Assembly (NCBI GenBank): GCA_020072965.1
Contig: JAIQFY010000008.1
Span: 140,895 to 204,894, forward strand
Source: Terriglobia bacterium
Lineage (GTDB): Bacteria; Acidobacteriota; Terriglobia; JAIQFV01
DNA length: 64,000 nucleotides
Direction of reading: 5' to 3'
The position numbers and the translations under genes were made by a program. Positions 8,118 to 17,176 of this stretch are shown one piece after another; the stretch's first letter is position 1; each line of letters begins with the position of its first letter. The notes under the pieces are model-generated. The model was not told the origin of the DNA and did no database searches. It saw only the letters and a program-made list of their open reading frames with translations.

Positions 8118-8495
8118 ATGCTAGGTTCATCAAAGCTTGTGGCGTTTGTTCCCACTCAGGACTACAAGAAAGCCAGATCGTTCTATGAAGGGGTGTTAGG
8201 GCTTGGTTTTGTGAGCGAGGATCGATTTGCACTGGTGGTGGATGCCGGCGGCATCACGGTGCGGATCACGAAGGTTCCAGACTTTAGACTTCACAAGTAT
8301 ACCATCCTGGGATGGGAAGTTTCCCAGATCGAGAAAATGGTGTCGGGGCTCGAGGAGCAGGGAGTCCAGTTCGAGCGGTACGGATTGCCTGGACAAGACG
8401 AACGCGGGATCTGGACAACGCCGAATGGCGACAAGGTGGCCTGGTTCAAAGACCCCGACGGCAATATTCTGTCTCTGTCACAACACGCTTCTTAG
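8118..8495 (+). CDS. VOC (glyoxalase/bleomycin-resistance) superfamily protein
   Basis: The 125-residue protein fits a single vicinal-oxygen-chelate module: 'KLVAFVPTQDYKKARSFYEGVLGLGFVSED', a middle pseudo-symmetric strand set, and 'RGIWTTPNGDKVAWFKDPDGNILSLSQ' at the end. The final Glu/His metal ligand of classical glyoxalase I is replaced by Ser/Leu, so lyase or dioxygenase activity is unlikely and binding or sequestration of a small molecule is possible. TGAGGAGGGCTCC precedes the ATG. It is divergent from the AraC regulator and is closed by the terminator at 8519. Confidence 0.85.
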   Translation: MLGSSKLVAFVPTQDYKKARSFYEGVLGLGFVSEDRFALVVDAGGITVRITKVPDFRLHKYTILGWEVSQIEKMVSGLEEQGVQFERYGLPGQDERGIWTTPNGDKVAWFKDPDGNILSLSQHAS

Positions 8496-8957
8496 CGAAT
8501 GGGGTTGGTCGCTTTGGTAGCCCCGCCGCGCTCTTGCGGCGGGGGCTCTTTTTTGAATTCCCGATGACTTATGCATCAAGGAAGATTCCACTTCACATGT
8601 TTATTGGTGCATCTCTATGGCTCCTGACACGAACCAACAGGATGACACCTTCAGACACCCGCCCCCGCCGCAAGAGCGCGGCGAGGCGACCAGGGCTGCA
8701 AACCCTCGACATTCGCGCAGTCATGACACGAACCTTTTGAACCTCCTCCCCTCTTTTCTCCTCTTGACTTCCGGTGTTCCCTCATAGATGATTCGCTCAC
8801 GTAGTCGGGGGCGTCCGAACGGCTGCTGAACCCAAGGGGTTCGCAGACTCGCCGGTGATTGGAAATGACTCTAATATCCGGGGTTCCCTATCCGACAGGT
8901 TTGACGCCGATGCACGCGTATTTCGGTCAAACTCTCCTTTAGAAAACGAGCATACCC
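8496..8957. other. Intergenic stretch with terminator and inverted copy
   Basis: Apart from the terminator and its 22-bp inverted copy (8524-8545 against 8662-8683) nothing is recognised. The last 100 bases should carry the promoter of the iorA-like gene. Confidence 0.5.
8519..8554 (+). terminator. Rho-independent terminator after the VOC gene
   Basis: The stem AGCCCCGCCG / CGGCGGGGGCT around the loop CGCTCTTG is followed by six T. It lies 24 bases after the VOC stop codon. A 22-bp inverted copy of the stem-loop sequence occurs at 8662-8683. Confidence 0.75.
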
Positions 8958-9422
8958 ATGAAAGAAATTATCAACTTCAAACTGAATGGTGAATCCACGA
9001 AACTCGATACGGAAGGCGACCGGATGCTGCTCTGGGTTCTGCGCACGGACCTGGGACTCACGGGAACGAAATTCGGTTGTGGTGAAAACCTGTGCGGAGC
9101 TTGCACGGTGGTGGTGGGGAAGGAGGCGGTACGGTCGTGCCAACTTCCCGTGCGGGAGATTCGCGGCAAAGAGGTCACAACCATTGAGGGCCTGGCTGGA
9201 AACGGGACTCTCCATCCTTTACAGGAAGCATTTGCCGAGCACGGGGCGCTGCAATGTGGTTTCTGCACCCCTGGCATGATCATGAACGCCTATGCCCTGT
9301 TGCGGAAGAATGCCAGACCAACCCGGGATCAGATCATCCAGGGGATGGACCAAAACTTATGCCGGTGCGCGGCTCATAAGCGGATTGTCGAAGCCATCGA
9401 AAGCGTGGCGAAGAAGGTGTAG
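8958..9422 (+). CDS. 2Fe-2S subunit of molybdenum hydroxylase (IorA-like)
   Basis: This 154-residue electron-transfer subunit has two [2Fe-2S] sites. The plant-ferredoxin-type site is C41, C46, C49 and C61 (CGENLCGACT...C). The helical site is C100, C103, C135 and C137 (CGFCTPGM...CRC). It lacks a signal peptide. It pairs with the molybdopterin subunit encoded 146 bases downstream on the same strand, as in isoquinoline 1-oxidoreductase (IorA/IorB) and related aldehyde-oxidising enzymes that lack an FAD subunit. Its partner carries a Tat-type signal, so it may be co-exported. The actual substrate cannot be read from the sequence. Confidence 0.93.
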   Translation: MKEIINFKLNGESTKLDTEGDRMLLWVLRTDLGLTGTKFGCGENLCGACTVVVGKEAVRSCQLPVREIRGKEVTTIEGLAGNGTLHPLQEAFAEHGALQCGFCTPGMIMNAYALLRKNARPTRDQIIQGMDQNLCRCAAHKRIVEAIESVAKKV

Positions 9423-9568
9423 ATTCCAGAATTTTAAAGTTGTGGGAATTAGTCTGACGTCGGCTGAGTATGTAACAGGAGCCATCTTTCGCAGCAGGAG
9501 AAGTCAGAAGTCAGAGATCGGAAGTCGGAAGAAGAACGCAATCGCTGTTCAATGATCCGAGGCTAATC

Positions 9569-11722
9569 ATGCGAAAAGATTCATCTGGACTCATGGAAAT
9601 GTCCCAACCCACCCCCCAACGATTGCTCAAGCGGCGCGACTTCATGAAGCTGTTTGGCGGGGGCATCATCGTTCTTTTCACCGTTGACGTGTCGGATCTC
9701 TTCGGGCAGGCGTCCCGGGGAAGAGCCTATCCGACCGATATCAACGCCTACTTGAGAATCGCCGAGGATGGCGAGGTGACGGTCTATTCGGGAAAGATCG
9801 AGATGGGACAGGGCGTCATCACCTCGCTGGCGCAGATGGCGGCGGACGAACTCGGCGTCTCGCTGGAATCCATCCACATGGTTCTGGGGGATACGGAGCT
9901 GTGCCCTTGGGACATGGGGACTTTTGGCTCCATGTCGACCCGCTTTTTTGGCCCGGCATTGAGGTCGGCCGCGGCCGAAGCGAAGGGGGTTCTGCTGGAG
10001 CTGGCCTCAGAGCAACTGAAGACGGCCAAGGATAAGCTGAGTGTGCAGAATGGAGTCGTCTATCTCACCTCCGACAAGGACACCCGGGTCACCTTTGGCC
10101 AGTTGGCGAAAGGGCAAAAGATTACTCGCAAGCTGGACGGGAAAGCCGTGACGAAGTCCGTCTCCGAGTTTACGGTGATGGGGAAGCCCGTGATCCGCAT
10201 GGATGGAGTAGCCAAGGTGACGGGCAAGGCGCTCTATGCCGGGGACATACGCCTACATGACATGGTGTATGCAAGAATCCTGCGTCCGCCCGCGCATGGA
10301 GCGAGCTTAAAAAGCGCCGATACCTCGGCTGCTGCGAAGATGCCTGGGGTGACCGTGATCAAAGAAGACAACCTGATTGCCGTGCTTCATCCCGATCCGG
10401 AAGGAGCGGAAAAAGCTCTTGCCAGTATCAAGGCTGAATTCGATGTTCCAAAGCCCACGGTGGATGATAAGACGATCTTCGACCACCTTCTCAAGTCGGC
10501 TCCTCAGGCCCAAGAAAGAGATCGGAAGGGAGATCTGGCCGCCGGGGAGAAGAGTGCGGTTTCGGTCTTTGAGAACCAGTATGTGAACGGCTATGGCGCG
10601 CATGCTCCCATTGAGACCCATACTGCTCTCGCAAGATTCGAAGGAGGAAAGGCGACGGTTTGGACATCGACTCAAACGCCGTTTCCGAACCAGCAACAAA
10701 TCGCTCAGGCCCTTGGCATTCCCCCTGAAAACGTCCGGGTCATCACGCCCTTTGTAGGCGGAGGGTTCGGTGGCAAGAGCAGCGCCGGTCTCCAAGCGGT
10801 CGAAGCTGCGAAGCTCGCGAAGATTTCCGGAAAGCCGGTTCAAGTGGCGTGGAGTCGGGCTGAAGAATTTTTCTACGATACCTTTCGGCCGGCAGCGGTG
10901 GTCAAGGTCAAGTCCGGCACCGACAGCGCGGGCAAGATCTGCTTGTGGGATTACCAGGTGTATTTTGCGGGATCGAGAAGCGCCGAGCAATTCTATGAAG
11001 TTCCGCACAATCTCATTCGGGCTTATGGTCAATGGGGAGGGGGCCAGGTGAAGGCGCACCTTTTCGCCACCGGGCCTTGGCGTGCGCCCGGAGCAAACAT
11101 TAATGTCTTTGCGAGGGAATCGCAAATCGACATCATGGCGGCGAAGGCCAAGAGTGATCCGCTCGAATTCCGCTTGAACAATACCTCAGACAAAAGGATG
11201 CGCAGCGTGCTCGAGGCGGCCGCCCATCGATTCGGTTGGAAAAAGGCAGCGCTGCCCAGCGGTCGCGGTTATGGGATCGCCTGCGGAATCGATGCCGGAA
11301 CCTATGTGGCGACGATCGCAGAGATTCAAGTCGATAAAGCCAGCGGCAAGGTGAAGGTCAAGCGGATCGTGTGTGCCCAGGACATGGGGATTGTCATCAA
11401 TCCGGATGGAGCCCGGATGCAGATGGAAGGGTGCATGATGATGGGGCTGGGATACGCGTTGTCGGAAGAGATCCGGTTTAAGGGGGGCGAGTTATTGACA
11501 AAGAATTTTGATACCTATGAATTGCCTCGCTTTTCAGGGTTGCCGGAGATTGAGGCCATTCTTGTGAAGAACGACGAACTCACTCCCCAGGGCGGGGGAG
11601 AGCCGGCGATTGTGCCGATTGGTGCGGTCATTGCCAACGCCATTTACGACGCCGCCGGCGTCCGACTGTTCCAAATGCCCATGACACCTGAAAGGGTCAA
11701 AGAGGCGCTCAAGGGGATGTAG
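9569..11722 (+). CDS. Molybdopterin-binding hydroxylase subunit (IorB-like), Tat signal
   Basis: The 717-residue large subunit belongs to the xanthine dehydrogenase/aldehyde oxidase family. Residues 20-47 (LLKRRDFMKLFGGG...) form a twin-arginine signal, so the enzyme is probably periplasmic. The Mo-cofactor motifs are 'VYSGKIEMGQGVITSLAQMAADEL', 'FVGGGFGGKSSAGLQAVEAAKLA' and 'GPWRAPGANINVFARE', and the catalytic Glu lies near the end in 'GGGEPAIVPIGAVIANAIYDA'. At about 717 residues it has the IorB length. It follows the IorA-like gene in an apparent two-gene operon. Substrates in the family range from N-heterocycles to aldehydes and are not resolved here. No FAD subunit is adjacent, so the electron acceptor may be a cytochrome or quinone. 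Confidence 0.92.
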   Translation: MRKDSSGLMEMSQPTPQRLLKRRDFMKLFGGGIIVLFTVDVSDLFGQASRGRAYPTDINAYLRIAEDGEVTVYSGKIEMGQGVITSLAQMAADELGVSLESIHMVLGDTELCPWDMGTFGSMSTRFFGPALRSAAAEAKGVLLELASEQLKTAKDKLSVQNGVVYLTSDKDTRVTFGQLAKGQKITRKLDGKAVTKSVSEFTVMGKPVIRMDGVAKVTGKALYAGDIRLHDMVYARILRPPAHGASLKSADTSAAAKMPGVTVIKEDNLIAVLHPDPEGAEKALASIKAEFDVPKPTVDDKTIFDHLLKSAPQAQERDRKGDLAAGEKSAVSVFENQYVNGYGAHAPIETHTALARFEGGKATVWTSTQTPFPNQQQIAQALGIPPENVRVITPFVGGGFGGKSSAGLQAVEAAKLAKISGKPVQVAWSRAEEFFYDTFRPAAVVKVKSGTDSAGKICLWDYQVYFAGSRSAEQFYEVPHNLIRAYGQWGGGQVKAHLFATGPWRAPGANINVFARESQIDIMAAKAKSDPLEFRLNNTSDKRMRSVLEAAAHRFGWKKAALPSGRGYGIACGIDAGTYVATIAEIQVDKASGKVKVKRIVCAQDMGIVINPDGARMQMEGCMMMGLGYALSEEIRFKGGELLTKNFDTYELPRFSGLPEIEAILVKNDELTPQGGGEPAIVPIGAVIANAIYDAAGVRLFQMPMTPERVKEALKGM

Positions 11723-12039
11723 TCCGACTCGAGTTCCCAGTACTGGAACGCATAAACTTCTCTTTATTCTCTCTTCAAGTCACCTTCGCTTTATCGCTGA
11801 GAACGATCTGTGTGCGCCTCAGCACTCATCCCATATGGGCGGATGATTGTTGCCCAAGCGAAATTTCCGCAAAAAACAACTGCCGCCCAATAGCCTCCAA
11901 GCCTACTGACGTCACCCCCGAGCCGTTCATGACGCACCAGGCTCATAATTTCAGTACTATCAACGTTACGTTCAGCCCTGTGGTTTAACTGACCGCTGAT
12001 TGCTGAGAGCTGACAGCTAAATGCTGACCGCTGCTTTCT
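11723..12039. other. Intergenic stretch between convergent genes
   Basis: It contains short CTGACCGCTGATTG / GCTGACCGCTG direct-repeat-like text (11987-12032), but no gene and no strong terminator was recognised. Confidence 0.4.
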
Positions 12040-14469
12040 CTACTCATACCTCAAAGCCACCAGCGGATCGATCTGTGTTGCGCGCCGGGCAGGAATGAGA
12101 CATGCCACGATCGCGACAACAGAAAGGGCCAACGAAATGCCGAGGAAAGTCAGCGGATCTGCGGGACTGATTCCAAAGAGCATGCTGCGCGCCAGGCGCG
12201 TGACGCCAAAGGCGCCCAGGAGACCCAAGGCGATCCCGATTCCTGTGATGAAGAGTCCATGCTTAACGACGAGGGAAAGGACATCTTTTCTCTGTGCGCC
12301 AAGGGCCATGCGGATGCCGATTTCATGGCTCCTTTGCATGACCGAATAGGCCATGACGCTATAGAGACCGACGGTTGCCAGGACTAACGCCAGGATGCCG
12401 AACAGCCCCAGGATTGAAGCGGCCATGCGGGGCGCGAAGACCGGCGTACCCATATAATCCGACATTCGATTGATGTCGAAAAGCGGCAGGCGGGCATCCA
12501 GTCCCCGCACGGTCGCACGCACGGCAGACTGGTAGGCGGCTGGATCCCCTGCGACGCGGACTAGCAGGGTGGCGTCTGGATGATAGAACTGGAGCAGAGG
12601 GAAAAACATATACGGAACGGGGTCTTCGCCGAGGCTTTCGTATTTGCCCGTCTTCACCACCCCGATCACTTCGCACGTTGCGGAACCGACTTGCATCTTC
12701 TGTCCTACTGGATCTCTTCCGCTCCAATAGCGATCGGCCATGGCCTGGTTAATGATCACGTAACGCTGGGCGGAGGCCTCGTCCTGGAGGGTGAAATCCC
12801 TCCCCTTAAGGATGGGGGTTCGCATGGTATGAAAATATTCCGGCCCCACCCAATTCATAGAGATCACCACTTCTTCCTTAGGCTTCGGGACATAGCCGTC
12901 GATGGTCACGCTGGTTGAACTTGTTCCTGTAAATCCAAGCGGCAACCGACGAATAAGACTTGCCGACTGGACCCCGGGAATCGTCTGAAGGCGCTCCAGG
13001 ACTTGTTTCTGGAAGATTTTCCCCTGCTGGGTTGAATACCCGTTCGCGAGGAGGTCATAAGAGGCGACCAGTACGTTGTTCGGATCGAATCCTGGATCGA
13101 TCTTTTGGGCTTTTCTAAGGCTTTGCAGAAACAGCGCCGCCGCAATCAACAGGACGAGGCAAAGCGCCACTTGAGCGGTGACCAGCGAGGTTCGCATTCG
13201 CGATCTTCCATGCATTCGGACGGTCTCGTCTTTGAGCGCTGTAACGAGGTGAGGATTCGAAGAATGCAGCGCCGGCACCAAACCAAATACCAGGCCGGTC
13301 AAGACAGAAACGAAAAATGTAAAGAGGAGGACGCGGCCATCGGTTTCGATGGTAACCTGAATCGGCAGGTTGGCAGGGGGAGTAAATGTGCGCATGAGGC
13401 CCGCTCCCCAGTGCGCTAACCCCAAACCCGCTGCTCCACCCAGAAGGGCCAGGAGTGTGCTTTCGGTGAGCAACTGGCGCACCAGGCGGATGCGACTGGC
13501 CCCCACCGACAAGCGGATTGCGATTTCCTTTCGGCGTCCCAGGCTACGCGCCAGTATCAAGTTGGCCACATTCGCGCATGCGATGAGCAGGACGACGCCA
13601 ACCACCACCATTAGCACTGTCAGCACGGGCCTGAAAATTTGGGGAGCCCCGAAATGAGAATTCCAGATGGGGAGAAGAACCGACGTCCGGCCCGTGTTGG
13701 TGTCGGGATATTGCGCGGAGAGCTCATGGATAACCGAGGCGATGGAGGATTGGGCCTGGGCCATGCTGACTCCCGCTTTAGGCCGTACGAAGACCAGCAG
13801 CCAGTGGTCCCCCCGCAGGTCGAGCATGCTTGTCCCGGTGGAAATCTGGCGTTGCATCATGACCGGGATCCAAAGATCCATGGAGAGGCTCACGAATGAA
13901 CCATAAAAATTCCTGGGGGCGACTCCAATGATGGTAAAGGGCTGACTATTCAAGGTCACGGTCTTGCCCAGTATGTCCGGATCTGAATTGAACCGCCGTA
14001 CCCAGAGGCCGTAGCTCAGCACCACCACCGGGTAAGCCCCGGGCACTCGCCCCTCTTCAGGGCGAAAGGTGCGTCCCAGCGCAGGCTTGACCCCCATCAC
14101 ATCGAAGTAGTTTCCGGACACCACCTCCCCCCACACGCGATCCGTCCGGTCTCCCGCGCTCAAACCCACAGGAGTCATGGTATAGGCCGCAAGATCGGCC
14201 ATTCCAGCGGTGTTTTTTTGGTAATCAGAGAAGTCAGGGAAAGAAGTGCTGGTAAAAGCGCCTGAGATGCTTTTCTCCTCCAGGACAAAGAGGTGATTGG
14301 TATCGGTGACCCCCGGCAAAGGTTGAAGCAGAAATGATTTGACCCAGCTGAAGATCGTCGTGTTGGCTCCAATGCCAAGAGCCAGGGAGATGATGGCCAC
14401 GAGCGTGACGGCTGGACTTTTCAGTAGCATTCTGCCTGCATACCGCAGGTCCTGAATTAAAGTGTCCAT
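12040..14469 (-). CDS. ADOP-type ABC transporter permease (MacB/FtsX family)
   Basis: The 809-residue protein contains two MacB periplasmic-core plus FtsX-like units. The first N-terminal membrane helix is at about 22-45 (AVTLVAIISLALGIGANTTIF), followed by a periplasmic domain to about 270, then three helices including 'VVVGVVLLIACANVANLILARSLGRRKEIAIRLSVGASR'. The second half repeats this and ends with 'SHEIGIRMALGAQRKDVLSLVVKHG' and 'PARRATQIDPLVALRYE'. This duplicated permease encoded without an ATPase gene is the acidobacterial duplicated orphan permease pattern. The start at 14469 (MDTLIQDLRYAGRM) follows AGAGGAG. The cargo is unknown; MacB relatives act mechanically on lipids, peptides or siderophores. 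Confidence 0.92.
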   Translation of the reverse strand: MDTLIQDLRYAGRMLLKSPAVTLVAIISLALGIGANTTIFSWVKSFLLQPLPGVTDTNHLFVLEEKSISGAFTSTSFPDFSDYQKNTAGMADLAAYTMTPVGLSAGDRTDRVWGEVVSGNYFDVMGVKPALGRTFRPEEGRVPGAYPVVVLSYGLWVRRFNSDPDILGKTVTLNSQPFTIIGVAPRNFYGSFVSLSMDLWIPVMMQRQISTGTSMLDLRGDHWLLVFVRPKAGVSMAQAQSSIASVIHELSAQYPDTNTGRTSVLLPIWNSHFGAPQIFRPVLTVLMVVVGVVLLIACANVANLILARSLGRRKEIAIRLSVGASRIRLVRQLLTESTLLALLGGAAGLGLAHWGAGLMRTFTPPANLPIQVTIETDGRVLLFTFFVSVLTGLVFGLVPALHSSNPHLVTALKDETVRMHGRSRMRTSLVTAQVALCLVLLIAAALFLQSLRKAQKIDPGFDPNNVLVASYDLLANGYSTQQGKIFQKQVLERLQTIPGVQSASLIRRLPLGFTGTSSTSVTIDGYVPKPKEEVVISMNWVGPEYFHTMRTPILKGRDFTLQDEASAQRYVIINQAMADRYWSGRDPVGQKMQVGSATCEVIGVVKTGKYESLGEDPVPYMFFPLLQFYHPDATLLVRVAGDPAAYQSAVRATVRGLDARLPLFDINRMSDYMGTPVFAPRMAASILGLFGILALVLATVGLYSVMAYSVMQRSHEIGIRMALGAQRKDVLSLVVKHGLFITGIGIALGLLGAFGVTRLARSMLFGISPADPLTFLGISLALSVVAIVACLIPARRATQIDPLVALRYE

Positions 14470-14770
14470 ACTGTTTCTCCTCTTTGGATCCAACGGCTGC
14501 GAGTTGCACTCTAGGAAGGGGCCCGGCGAGCTCTCCTTTGATTAAACGTGCAGAGGTGCGAATAAGTTCCTTGAAAATCCTGAAACTTCAAGAAGTCTCC
14601 GGAAGACCTCAACGGAGGCGCTCCAAGTGAAAGCGTGAATGCTGCTCGTCAGACCCATCTATCTGTAACCCCGAGCACACGTCAGACCCTGTAAATTGAC
14701 AGAGCGACTCAGGAAATCAGCGGTAGCTCGAAACGCGCTGGAAATCTTTATGAGGGGAGCGCATTAACCG
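14470..14770. other. Intergenic stretch upstream of the ADOP gene
   Basis: Nothing is recognised beyond the AGGAG ribosome binding site next to 14469. Confidence 0.4.
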
Positions 14771-15631
14771 CTACTGTGGCCCCAGAATCAGCGGAAGGCC
14801 TGTCTTGGAATTGCCGATAATGACGACTTTGGCGTTGGTGCCCATGGCAAGCTTCTCAGTCGCCTCGATGCCTTTCCATTCCAGCAACTGCGCGCTGATC
14901 CCCTGGGCCACAATGCGCTGGAAGTCGGCGATGCCTTGCCCCTCGATCCGTTTGCGCTCGGCTTCCTGTTTCTCCTTCTGGAGAACAAAGCTCATGCGCA
15001 AGGCGTCCTGCTCGGCCTGCTGCTTCGCTTCGATGGAGCTGCGCAACATGGCCGGCAACTGGATGTCCCGCAGCAGCACGCGCTCCACCACAATCCCGCG
15101 AGGGGCCAAGGTCTGGGCGAGTTCGTCCTGAATTCTTTGGGCCACTTCCTCGCGCGCCCCGGTGTAAAGGGCGTTGGCGCTATGCGCGGAGGTCACCCCG
15201 CGGATGGCGGCCCGCAAGTTGGGCTCGAGCACCACATTGACATAGTTCTCGCCGATCCCCTGGTAGACTTCGGCTGCCTTGGTACGGTCGAGCTTGAAGA
15301 TCAATGAGGTGTCCAGTGACATCATGAGTCCCTCGTTTGAAGGGACACTGGCCGATTCCTTAATCGTCTGGGTTTGGATGGACAATTTGTGAACTGACTT
15401 GAGGGGATTGATCATGTGCAGACCTTCGGAAAGGGCTTCGCCGGTGACCCGACCGAAAAGCGTCAGAACGCCTACATGTCCCGTGGGGACCGAAGTCGTC
15501 GACGTCCACACTATTAGAAACGCCACCACCGCAAGGGCGATCTTTCCAATCCCCAGGGAAAAGATGTGCTTCACGGGTGCAATCCGCAGGGTTGAGCCCG
15601 AGTCTCCGGTGCCCTTCTGAAATAAAGCCAT
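14771..15631 (-). CDS. Prohibitin-like SPFH/band 7 membrane protein
   Basis: The 286-residue protein has one N-terminal transmembrane helix (about 28-46, LGIGKIALAVVAFLIVW). An SPFH domain follows ('TSVPTGHVGVLTLFGRV...EGLHMINPLKSVHKLSIQTQT...LMMSLDTSLIFKLD'), then a helical coiled-coil region ('SSIEAKQQAEQDALRMSFVLQKEKQEAERKRIEGQGIADFQRIVAQG') typical of prohibitins and HflC/HflK. Such proteins form ring assemblies on the inner membrane and often modulate FtsH-type proteolysis or membrane microdomains. No FtsH or NfeD gene is adjacent. The gene is divergent from the cysteine-cluster protein at 15779. Confidence 0.9.
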   Translation of the reverse strand: MALFQKGTGDSGSTLRIAPVKHIFSLGIGKIALAVVAFLIVWTSTTSVPTGHVGVLTLFGRVTGEALSEGLHMINPLKSVHKLSIQTQTIKESASVPSNEGLMMSLDTSLIFKLDRTKAAEVYQGIGENYVNVVLEPNLRAAIRGVTSAHSANALYTGAREEVAQRIQDELAQTLAPRGIVVERVLLRDIQLPAMLRSSIEAKQQAEQDALRMSFVLQKEKQEAERKRIEGQGIADFQRIVAQGISAQLLEWKGIEATEKLAMGTNAKVVIIGNSKTGLPLILGPQ

Positions 15632-15778
15632 TGTAGCCTCCTTTTTCCTTCTTGCTGGCTTGCCAGCGTTGAGGCATTCTACTGTGGACGGCCCTATTCA
15701 TCAACACGCCATTGTGTCACACGATGTGTTTCGGGCGGGCACTGTCGCCACACCCTGCAACTCCGAGGTCAAAGACAG

Positions 15779-16789
15779 ATGGAAAAAATTGTCACCGCTT
15801 CTGCGCAAATCTCGAAATTGGTGGAGATACTTAGAATCTCCGACCTGCCATCGGAAGAAGATCGTCCAACTCATCCCACGCGCGATTCTCAAGGCGCTCT
15901 GCTTCTTGCCAATAGCTATTTCGCACTCGTTTCGATCTGTCATCAGACCAGCCCCCTGGGTGAGAGACGCCTGGAAGGCATTGTCGATAACGTGAAGCTG
16001 GCGGGGTGGGATTATCTGGAAGGGAAGTTCCGTTGGAAGATCCGCGAAGAGCCACAGTGGGCATCGCCTGAGTTCTGGAGAGCCCTGAGGCCGTTGGATC
16101 TATCGGGATTGTACGAGGACCCGGTATTTGGGAAAACACTGAACCGGGTGAATGAGCGTGCCCTCCTTTTGAACGACTTGGGTCAGAGACTCATGGAGCG
16201 AGGTCACAGCAACGTCGGAGAATCATTCGATGAGTGTCGAGGCATCATCGGGGGGGATTCGGGATTTCTCGCTTTTTTAAAGACATTCGAGGCCTACAAG
16301 GACCCTGTCATGAAAAAGGCCCATCTTTTTCTGGCAATCATGGTGAGGGAACTGGGCTGGGCGATACAGGACCCTGAAAATCTGCGCTCCCCGGTGGATT
16401 ACCATGAGATGAGAGGACATCTCCGGATGGGGACCCTCTTGATTCAAGACCAGCGGCTTGCTTCAAAAGTTCAAAGGGGACTTACCCTCACCGAAGAGGA
16501 AGACTGCGAGATCAGGTCGAAGATCCAGGCAGTTAACACCTTCATCAGTAATCAGACGGGATTGCGCGTGAGTGTGGTTCATTCATTATTCTGGAATTTG
16601 TTTAGAAGTTGTTGTCACCGCCTATCCAACGAAGCGCATTGTTCGGGGTGCGGGGATAGCTGCAATTTGCTTGATCGGTACAAGAAGCTGGCAATATACA
16701 AGGGCCGGTGTTTGTTTTCCGAGTTCTGCAAATCAGCGGAAAAGCCGGATAAAATTATGGAACCCCCCTATGCCGGGCATTATTACTAG
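15779..16789 (+). CDS. Uncharacterised protein with C-terminal cysteine cluster, glycosylase-like
   Basis: The 336-residue soluble protein is almost wholly helical and has no signal peptide. Its C-terminal region carries C278, C279, C288, C291, C295, C311 and C317. The arrangement C-x2-C-x3-C followed by C-x15-C-x5-C suggests an iron-sulphur cluster loop like those of endonuclease III-type DNA glycosylases. The central segment 'DPVMKKAHLFLAIMVRELG...PVDYHEMRGHLRMGTLLI' and 'EEDCEIRSKIQAVNTFI...VHSLFWNLFRSCC' recalls the helical fold of the queuosine-salvage/HhH N-glycosylase group. This is inference from pattern and no family is assigned. The gene is solitary, and a direct-repeat region follows it immediately. 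The start at 15779 is the first ATG. Confidence 0.7.
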   Translation: MEKIVTASAQISKLVEILRISDLPSEEDRPTHPTRDSQGALLLANSYFALVSICHQTSPLGERRLEGIVDNVKLAGWDYLEGKFRWKIREEPQWASPEFWRALRPLDLSGLYEDPVFGKTLNRVNERALLLNDLGQRLMERGHSNVGESFDECRGIIGGDSGFLAFLKTFEAYKDPVMKKAHLFLAIMVRELGWAIQDPENLRSPVDYHEMRGHLRMGTLLIQDQRLASKVQRGLTLTEEEDCEIRSKIQAVNTFISNQTGLRVSVVHSLFWNLFRSCCHRLSNEAHCSGCGDSCNLLDRYKKLAIYKGRCLFSEFCKSAEKPDKIMEPPYAGHYY

Positions 16790-16794
16790 GATCA

Positions 16795-17137
16795 TAAAAT
16801 GTTAGGGGTCAGATCTTTCCAATTTCCAATTGAGATTTGGCGTGCTGGAAGCTCTCAGCTAAGTGCTTGTCTTTCCCCATTCTTTTTTAGTACCAAGGGA
16901 TGGCCCCGGAGACGGGCACATAAGAATGTTAGGGGTCAGATCTTTCCAATTTCCAATTGAGATTTGGCGTGCTGGAAGCTCTCGGCTAAGTGCTTGTCTT
17001 TCCCCATTCTTTCTTAGTACCAAGGGATGGCCCCGGAGACGGGCACATTGATCAAGTGTATCGCGTCGCTGAAATGGAGATTGGAAAGACCTGGCCCCAA
17101 TCATATTTTTGAAAGACCTGGCCCCAATCATATTTTA
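16795..17137. repeat. Tandem 127-bp repeat plus inverted AGATCTTTCC-type repeats
   Basis: A unit starting GTTAGGGGTCAGATCTTTCC occurs at 16801 and again at 16928 (period 127, only a few mismatches, second copy to about 17047). Just downstream the core is found inverted twice as GAAAGACCTGGCCCCAATCA (17087-17110 and 17111-17137). The same core appears singly at 3238-3255. No coding capacity. Confidence 0.85.
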
Positions 17138-17176
17138 TGTCTGTGCAGGAGAGGTGAAGAGATTACAAGCGCGGTC

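Noticed and set aside
16801..17047. Possible CRISPR array from repeated units
   Set aside because: Only two long units of 127 bases with no short repeat/unique spacer alternation; no cas genes.
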